Shown here: one piece after another, positions 57,591 through 64,000 of the stretch
How positions within the stretch are numbered: the stretch's first letter is position 1
How the letters are laid out: every line of letters starts with the position of its first letter
Origin: Arthrobotrys musiformis
Lineage: Eukaryota; Ascomycota; Orbiliomycetes; Orbiliales; Orbiliaceae
Direction of reading: 5' to 3'
DNA length: 64,000 nucleotides
Assembly: GCA_036971715.1 (NCBI GenBank)
Contig: JAVHJL010000010.1
Coordinates: forward strand, 1,702,037-1,766,036
Translations under genes and position numbers: made by a program
Notes under the pieces: model-generated
What the model was told of the DNA's origin: nothing
Seen by the model: the letters and a program-made list of their open reading frames with translations, nothing else
Databases searched by the model: none

Positions 57591-58205
57591 TATAACAAAG
57601 TATACCCAGTAAAAAAAACTCCAAACAGAAATCTAAGTAACTGGAAAAACCTTCAGAATAATTATAAAAAACATCCAGGCAATACTGTAATTAGAAGAAA
57701 AACTATATGACGTAATATAATTCACAAACCTAGAATAAGAAAGCACCCAAATCTAGATTTTAGAATTTAAAAAATAATATTAATAATATTATTTTAACTT
57801 GTGTGGTAGTAAGTTTGTTTAAACCTATGTTTTATACAAACTTCCAACTTACTAAAAAATAATTTATATCTAATTCAGCATTTTGTATAGCCAAATATTT
57901 AATTCAGATTTATTTTTTGTTTAGTTTAATATTCTATGTTTGAATATTTAATTTACAGTTTTATATCCTGTCCAATTTAATATTGTATTTTTGAATATCT
58001 AATTCATAGTCTTACTTTTTGTTTAGTCTAATATGTTATTTTCTTTATCATTTGTTTATTTAACTTGCTATGTTTACTGTTATATATTTAGAAACCAAGC
58101 AATAATTTAAATATCAATCTGTATTCATACTAATATACCATCTTTGCCTTGTAACATTTGTGTATTACCTTGATACCTCGATTAGTCTCTATACGATTTC
58201 TTACA
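57591..58205 (+). repeat. 3' LTR of element A
   Basis: It starts TATAACAAAG, the TG end changed to TA by one transition, and ends TTTCTTACA. It is exactly as long as the 5' LTR but carries many more G-to-A/C-to-T changes in its first ~150 bases. Confidence 0.85.
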
Positions 58206-60221
58206 ATATATTTAAAAATTAAGTAATAATTTAAATATTAATCTATATTTATACTAATATATTATTTTATTTTGTAATATTTGTATATTATTTTAATATT
58301 TTGATTAGTTTTTATACAATTTCTTATATTTTGTTGTTTTGTAATTTTATTAATTTAATATTTAAATGTTATTATTGGTCTTATTATATGGTGAGTCTTT
58401 TAAAGGGAAGGATATTAAAAGAAAAATTATAATTATTATTTTATTAGGATTTATTATTAAATAAACTAAAACTATAATAATAATTTTTGAATATTTTAGA
58501 AATAATATGCTTATAATAGTTTTAGTGGCTACCTTAAGCATCAAATTTCCAAATTTTAATTTTTTTAATAATACTAAATTTTATAAATTATGAAACTTCT
58601 TAACTTAGTTTAATAATAAATATAAAAAAGAGGCTACTAAATTTACTATATTTAGAAAAAAGATTATATATACCATTAGTTTTTTTAAAGAAAATCCAGT
58701 AAAGTTAGCTTTTAATAAATATAATATTAATAAAAAAATATGGAATTAAGATACCTATACTAAGTTTACTATATAATTCAAAAAAGCTTTTAAAGATCCT
58801 AACCTTACTAAAATTGCAAAATGAGAATTAAGAAATTTAAAATAAATTAACAAACTTTTTTTTATTTATTTAATAAAATTTAAATATTTTATAAAATATT
58901 TAAATTATGATGATGTTGTTTAAATTGCTTACCTATAATATAGTTTATATATTAAAGTAAAAGAATTTTTGATTATTAAGGAAATGTTTTCTGAAGATTT
59001 TAATAATTTTATTATTCTTTGTTAATGCTTTGATAATAACTAGTGAACTTTGGATATAAAAAAAAAATCCTGAAACTTGATAAATAAAGGATTTTAAAAG
59101 AAGAATATTTTAACTTTAATACTAAAAGGACTAATAAGGACTAATAACACTAATTAGTTTTAATAAATTTGGAAAAATAATTATTTCAGACCTGAATCTA
59201 TGGATTAATTTATTAAGAACATTTAAGAATGACTAATTTAAGAAGAAAAAAACCAACATCAAGCTCAAAAATTATGCTTATACTATAAAAAAAAAATATT
59301 TCGCTAATAATTATCTAAATAAAAAATTTTAGAAAAAACTAATCCAATATGTTTTTTATAATCCCTATTTTATTAAAGACCAGAATATTTGAAAATTTAC
59401 CTATAAAAATATCTAAAATAAGATAACAATTTTTTTAAGATACTAATTATAAGAAGATATTAAGAAAAAATAGGGAAAAGAGCAGGTTTAACTATAAGTT
59501 ATGACATATAATAAGGTAAGATCTAACTTATTACTTCAAAAATCTTACAGTTTTGAAAAATACTACAAATTTCTTTTATATTTTAGAATTTATTTTCCTA
59601 TTTAAATCTTAAAAACACTAAAATATTATTTAAATTTTATATTAAAATTCCTATTATCTTATATTTTTATCTTTAAAAACCTATTAAAACCCTTACATAT
59701 TTGGATAGTAATAATATAAAAATATATATAAATTACAAATTTGTAATTAAAAATAATTTTTTATTTTATTTTAAAAAGATTTTTAAATTTATAAATATTT
59801 TAATAAAATTAGAGAATTTGTTAAAAAAATGACTTAATTTAAAATAAAAATCTAAGATTATGAAGAAATTATCAATATTAATATTGTTAATATTATTAAA
59901 TCTTTAAATCTAGGGAAATTATAGCACAAGAAGCATAATATCTATATTAATTGGGAAAATAATTAAGTACATATGAATTGCTTACCCAAGATTATTATTA
60001 TAAGTGCAGAAGTTTTTAAAAGAATTATAAAATAAGGACCTGTTTTTGCTATCTATAACCTAAAAAGAAAATAAAAATAAATCATATTTATTAATAATAT
60101 AATTAAAATTAAAGAAATTATCAAACTTTTTAATAAATTCTAAGATCTTATTAAAGCTTTTTTGAAAAAAAAAAAAATATTTTATTATAATAAAAATAAA
60201 CCAGATTTTTTAAAAGAGAAT

Positions 60222-60301
60222 TAGAATGCGGAATCAGAAGCATGTTTGTCGCGTCAAGCCATATGCCTAATCGGGGTTAGTCATATGGTGTGGGCGTGAC
60301 A
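60222..60301. repeat. Right arm of ~80-bp inverted repeat
   Basis: Reverse-complement partner of 50750-50830. The palindromic 55-bp core is 60247-60301 and ends TGGGCGTGACA. The GC content is clearly higher than in the adjacent block, and element B stops exactly where this repeat begins. Confidence 0.75.
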
Positions 60302-61917
60302 ATATAATAATGAATGTAAATATATGCATGTGTTTAGAGAATCTAAATTTAGGTATTGTAAGCTAATATAATGTTATAAAAGTAAATTAGTGAGTTGATG
60401 AATATATGAATATATTGATCAGATGCTTCAATGTTTCGACAGCTGGACAGTATCTGGTTGCCAAGATTCTGAACAGATAGACGGGCGCGATTATTTTCGT
60501 CAAGCAAAAGGAAATTAAGAACTAAGAATATTACATGCAGAATTTCGAATCTGCACTACCCGAGATTAAGGGAGCCTGTATCTAAACATTTCCAGATAAT
60601 AACTAGTAGTAAGACACTATAAATTCATCGCTGCTGTTTGCCACCTTAATTTTTATTTAGTCGGATAGCAGGTCCGCCTGTTTTGTAAGGGCGATAGCGT
60701 CCACCTTGATCCGGCTTAAGCCCGAACGCCAAAACGGATCTTGTATATTCGTCAATAACCTTCATCATCACCACGCCCGCCACGTATTGATAGTTGTCCT
60801 TGACAGAGTTATTGGCTATAAAGAAGTATAGAACTGATGCGATTCTAAAACAATTTGGAACTAACATATCATCCCAAGTTTGAGCTACTGGGGCCTATAC
60901 CTTATCTAGGATTATATAGCTAGCTTAAATTACGCCTAATATATTAGACTTTGGAATAAGATTATAATATAACGTCTGTAAACTAGATCCGGATCCAAAA
61001 CGCGAGCAGTATGCACATGCACGTATGTACGCGTACATGTGGTCTTGCGAAGCAATTGGAGCCGAGTATGCTGGCTGAAGGTACCCAGTACGTACAATAC
61101 TACAACGACTACTACTAGTACGCCCCTAATGAGGTAGCCGGTACCTTAGTCTGATTTTGCGTTGTCTTCGATCTATTCTATATAGCGATCGGATAACCGG
61201 AAAACTCGTGTCATTTTCTTTTTGGGGCTTGGCTTTCCGCCGCTAGAATCTCTTTCGGAATACATGCGATTGGACCGAAATTTTCATCCGTATTTCCGCT
61301 AGCCTCGAGACCAGGCGCAGATGTGAGGGCAGAGGAGTATTTCCGCGTCCCCACCCTGATGCGATTCAACATGCAACACAGTCTCCCCCAAAAAAACAGA
61401 GATGGGGCACCTACTACTACTTACTCTATACATACTAACCGATATACACTTAAGTGTTCATATAATTCTAGAGCCTTATACTTTCTATATTTGGTATGCT
61501 ATCCGATCACAATCACATAGCCTACAAAAGAAAAACGCTAGTCATGCTCCTCAACTCGGAAAAAGGAGCAATCTGGAGCTCTTGTAAACAGCATGCGCTA
61601 GAGGGTGGGAAGCCTATCTATCAGGAAACCCTATGACAAGCCGCATTGAAATGTCTTTTGGGCCTTTATTTCACTATATTCGGGTTTAGCTAACGGGAAG
61701 GAGTACATTGAAATTTCTCTGACAAGGTGGCGAGTTAAGAGTATTGTAGAGAAATGGAAAGAGAATCAAAAGAAGCAAAAAGATGAACAGTAGTGAAGGA
61801 GCTCTAGGTAGTATACGAGAACAGATGAACGTGCAGATATATCATATGAAAATGGATTGTACAGGATAAGTAAAAAAAGAATGTGCAAAAGCAAAGAGAA
61901 GCTTCAAAGACAATGAG
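60302..61917. other. Subtelomeric spacer, no convincing gene
   Basis: About 1.6 kb. A minus-strand frame at 60646-60867 (73 codons, non-ATG region upstream) has protein-like composition (YQYVAGVVMMKVIDEYTRSV) and could be the 3' end of a lost gene; I do not recognise it. No repeat family was identified. Confidence 0.35.
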
Positions 61918-61924
61918 TATAAAA
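61918..61924 (+). promoter_or_regulatory. TATA box of the telomere-proximal GEGH16 gene
   Basis: TATAAAA lies 240 nt upstream of the ATG at 62158. A pyrimidine-rich leader (ttttttgctttttt, ctcttt) follows. Confidence 0.55.
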
Positions 61925-62157
61925 TGTCACCTATATCACCGTCTGTTATCTATCAGTTGCCAGGTTCGATTTGAGCAGGAACTTGATTACTAGCTGCTTC
62001 AGCAGTATTATTCCGCATTCTACTATTATTTTACACCACGCTCTCTTACTTTTTTGCTTTTTTACACTACGTTCTTTTACCATTTTCCACTCTTTTATAT
62101 TTCCAGTCGAAAGACCGTTTTTGGATCACATACTTCTCAGAAAAGTGGTTCATAAAA

Positions 62158-63540
62158 ATGCGTTTCACCATCGGCACCGCAGCTGTCGCTCTTTTGAGCT
62201 GTGTGAACTCAGCTTATGGGCACTCGCTTATTCTACAAGCACACGGGAATTGTGACCCCGAGGGCAAGAAAACTGGTCGAAGTCTCGGATGGCGCCAGGA
62301 AGTCGATAAGCACGGCCGCAATAAACAAGGGCTGCACCCCTTTGAGTTAGACACGGTTGTGTTTAGCGATCCACCACTCGCACGCTGCTGCGGCCAATCT
62401 AATCCCGGCCGTGTACAAGTTGACCAGGGTTGCGGTCTTACGCTCTTTGAAGTGTGGGTAAGAGACATGTTGCCTCACCCTAAAATCAGAGATTTAGGAT
62501 GGGGTCATAAAAAGATCAAGGATATAATTCATAGCAAGCGCGGGTACACATTGAATGTTAAATCGGAAATGGATACACTCATGAACGAGGATAGGATCCC
62601 ACAGGCGTCTGGGGGCGGGTGGCTCAAAATGCGTATTCACCAAGTCAATCAAGATGGAGCAGGTCCATATAAGTGCAAGATCGATCAAACGGGCATGGGG
62701 GATAAATTCCCGGGCAATCACAAGACTGACTGGATTTATCTGAACAAAGTTCCGAGAGGTCAAGATGTTGCATCGGGCCCTGGATCTAAGAATAAGGCGT
62801 CAATCCGCAACCCGAACCTCTGGATTACTCTGCCGATACCAGACACAGTGAAATGTACCGGCACTTTTGGAAAATATAAGAATGTTTGCATGGTGCGCTG
62901 CCAGAACGAGGCTGTAAGATAATATCTATCTCCGAAAGAGTATCCGTACTGGTAAAATTCACGTATTAACATGTTGATGCAGGTAAATGGGCCCTTCGGT
63001 GGCTGTGTCCCGTTCGTACAAACCAGTTCCAACACATCATGCAAACCACCACCAGCACAAAAACCACCAACGAAACCATCAACGAAACCACCTGTGAAGG
63101 GCACAACTACACCGGGTGAATACGCAACCACGGTGACAGAAGTTAGAACTTGTTATTCTACCCCGGGCAAACCCATCAAGCCCCAAGAAACACCTTCCTG
63201 GACTAAAAAGCCTTACAAGGTTGGCAACAAGAATTTTTTCAAAAAGGTCATTTTCAAATATAAGATCATTGTCATTCAGAATGGCAAGCCACCCGTCGTC
63301 ATCTCTCCAAAGCCCGACCCACCCAAACCAGAGGAGCCCGCAACCCCTGAGGAGAATCCCAAAACCCCTGAGGAGAATCCCGAAACTCCTGAAGAGAACC
63401 CAGAGACCCCCGAGGAGAACCCAGAGACCACTGTGGAGAAACCCTCTGTCACCCAGGAGGTACCCTCACCTCCCGAATCCACCGAGAATCCTGGCGGCAA
63501 AGGCGATGAAGACGCAGAGTACGAAGAAGATTATTACTGA
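62158..63540 (+). CDS. GEGH16 (Egh16/Gas1-like) secreted protein with repeat-containing tail
   Basis: Two exons are inferred: 62158-62913 and 62983-63540, giving 437 aa. The intron is 69 nt and is placed between RCQNEA and VNGPFGGC. The signal peptide (1-21) would expose H22 (H-SLILQAHGN). The family core follows: FELDTVVFSDP, DQGCGLTL, GGGWLKMRIHQVNQDGAGPYKC (about 152-173), VKCTGTFGKYKNVCMVRCQNE. This family is tied to appressoria and infection structures in powdery mildew and rice blast and is expanded in some nematode-trapping fungi. The ~170-residue C-terminal extension is Pro/Thr/Lys-rich. It contains four 21-bp tandem units encoding TPEENPK/E (63343-63426) and ends in an acidic Tyr-rich tail (DEDAEYEEDYY). 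Such tails could attach to the wall or spread as disordered linkers. The gene ends ~350 bp from the telomeric array. Confidence 0.87.
63343..63426 (+). repeat. 21-bp coding minisatellite (TPEENPx)
   Basis: Four tandem 21-bp units encode T-P-E-E-N-P-K/E. Third positions vary between units while the amino acids are mostly kept. Confidence 0.8.
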
Positions 63541-63893
63541 AGGAGGTATTAATCTTATCCTGAACTACTGCTAAACAGAAAATTTTGTTTTATTTTGTAT
63601 ATAAAAATTAAGAATATATGCACCTTCTTAGTAAGATTATTGTTGGAAACACCCCGTTTATCAAGCATTCGTTTAAGCTAACACTTATTCACTGGATCAG
63701 TCGGGCTCCCGAATAATGGATTTTGTGAAGAGTCGCGCCCAGGCTTGGCATCTCATTTAGCTCTTAGCATTAATTGATATTAGAATATTTAACTAGTAAT
63801 TTCTTATAATTTATAAGAGGTTGTTTGTATTTTAAAAAATATTATTTTACTTATAATAAATCATTTTCCAAATTAATATTTTATAATTTTATC
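63541..63893. other. Telomere-adjacent spacer
   Basis: About 350 bases, AT-rich toward the right. No gene and no internal telomere-like tract were seen before the array begins. Confidence 0.5.
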
Positions 63894-64000
63894 TAGGGTT
63901 TAGGGTTAGGGTTAGGGTTAGGGTTAGTTAGGTTAGGGTTAGGTTAGGTTAGGGTTAGGTTAGGTTAGGGTTAGGTTAGGTTAGGGTTAGGTTAGGTTAG
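63894..64000 (+). repeat. Telomeric repeat array (TTAGGG with TTAGG variants)
   Basis: About 107 bases at the extreme right end, G-rich strand 5'->3' toward the end, as at a true chromosome terminus. The first copies are TTAGGG. After one TTAG the array becomes a 16-base higher-order pattern (TTAGGG-TTAGG-TTAGG) repeated to the window end. Confidence 0.9.

Larger units (their letters stand above)
51700..58205 (+). mobile_element. Full-length, inactivated Ty3/gypsy chromovirus (element A)
   Basis: 6506 bp from TG (51700) to CA (58205). It has two 615-bp LTRs (51700-52314, 57591-58205), a polypurine tract before the 3' LTR and a 5-bp target duplication, ATATA, at 51695-51699 and 58206-58210. 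Gag-pol order is gag, protease region, reverse transcriptase, RNase H, integrase, then a C-terminal chromodomain, which identifies a chromovirus. All frames are riddled with stops at former CAA/CAG/TGG codons, as RIP produces. It is inserted within the LTR of element B, so B is older. No primer-binding site was recognised after the 5' LTR. Confidence 0.88.
51176..60221 (+). mobile_element. Older truncated Ty3/gypsy element (element B), interrupted by element A
   Basis: Its LTR starts TGTAACAAAGC at 51176 and is cut at 51699 by element A. It resumes at 58211 and ends near 58328 (..TTCTTATA). The internal region from 58329 parallels element A's gag and early pol: NNKPF/Y..FLIYLTKF-like gag residues are recognisable through many stops. 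It ends abruptly near 60221, directly at the right inverted repeat. The matching point in element A is about 54105, so the RT, integrase and 3' LTR are absent. Base changes are mostly G-to-A/C-to-T, and the element is more AT-rich than element A. It is dead, and it is related to A by shared LTR and gag sequence. Confidence 0.75.

Overview
The window is the right end of a chromosome from a filamentous ascomycete (Pezizomycotina). The evidence is short introns with GT..AG ends and CTAAC/CTGAC-type branch sites, a fungal Zn2Cys6 regulator, a CBM1 pectate lyase, GEGH16 (Egh16/Gas1-like) secreted proteins, an AT-rich block whose mutations look like repeat-induced point mutation (RIP), and a TTAGGG-type telomere in the last ~107 bases with its G-rich strand running outward. 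GEGH16 genes with long low-complexity tails beside plant cell-wall enzymes would suit a nematode-trapping or plant-associated lineage such as Orbiliomycetes. That placement is inference only.

Region 1 (1-8.1 kb) holds a minus-strand tRNA-Gln(TTG), a three-exon Zn2Cys6 transcription factor, a three-exon SDR oxidoreductase and a three-exon Asp f 3/PMP20-type peroxiredoxin ending in AKL. Region 2 (8.1-14.4 kb) is gene-poor. Region 3 (14.4-34.3 kb) is the ordinary gene-bearing part: mannitol-1-phosphate 5-dehydrogenase, an NAD-dependent epimerase-like protein, an RNase III-like protein with a dsRNA-binding domain, a GPI-type GH79 glycosidase, a single-pass cell-surface protein, a secreted six-exon nucleoside/nucleotide deaminase, a tubby/LURP-like protein, an eight-exon F-box protein and a Baeyer-Villiger-type monooxygenase.

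Region 4 (34.3-50.3 kb) is sparse and accessory: a small secreted cysteine-rich protein, a broken GEGH16 gene, a CBM1-PL1 pectate lyase and an SLC10A7-like transporter. Region 5 (50.7-60.3 kb) is a RIP-type retroelement block. A complete but dead Ty3/gypsy chromovirus (51700-58205, two 615-bp LTRs, 5-bp ATATA target duplication) sits inside the LTR of an older truncated relative, and the whole block is bounded by an ~80-bp imperfect inverted repeat. Region 6 (60.3-64.0 kb) carries an intact GEGH16 gene ~350 bp from the telomeric array.

No operon-like organisation is seen. Many products are secreted or cell-surface (GH79, PL1, GEGH16, Cys-rich protein, deaminase, membrane sensor-like protein), as expected of a host- or substrate-facing subtelomere. 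The most informative structures are the nested retroelement with its bounding inverted repeat, the decayed/intact GEGH16 pair with matching TATA spacing, and the mixed TTAGGG/TTAGG telomeric array. All exon boundaries were inferred by eye from splice signals, reading frame and remembered family motifs; no search was run.
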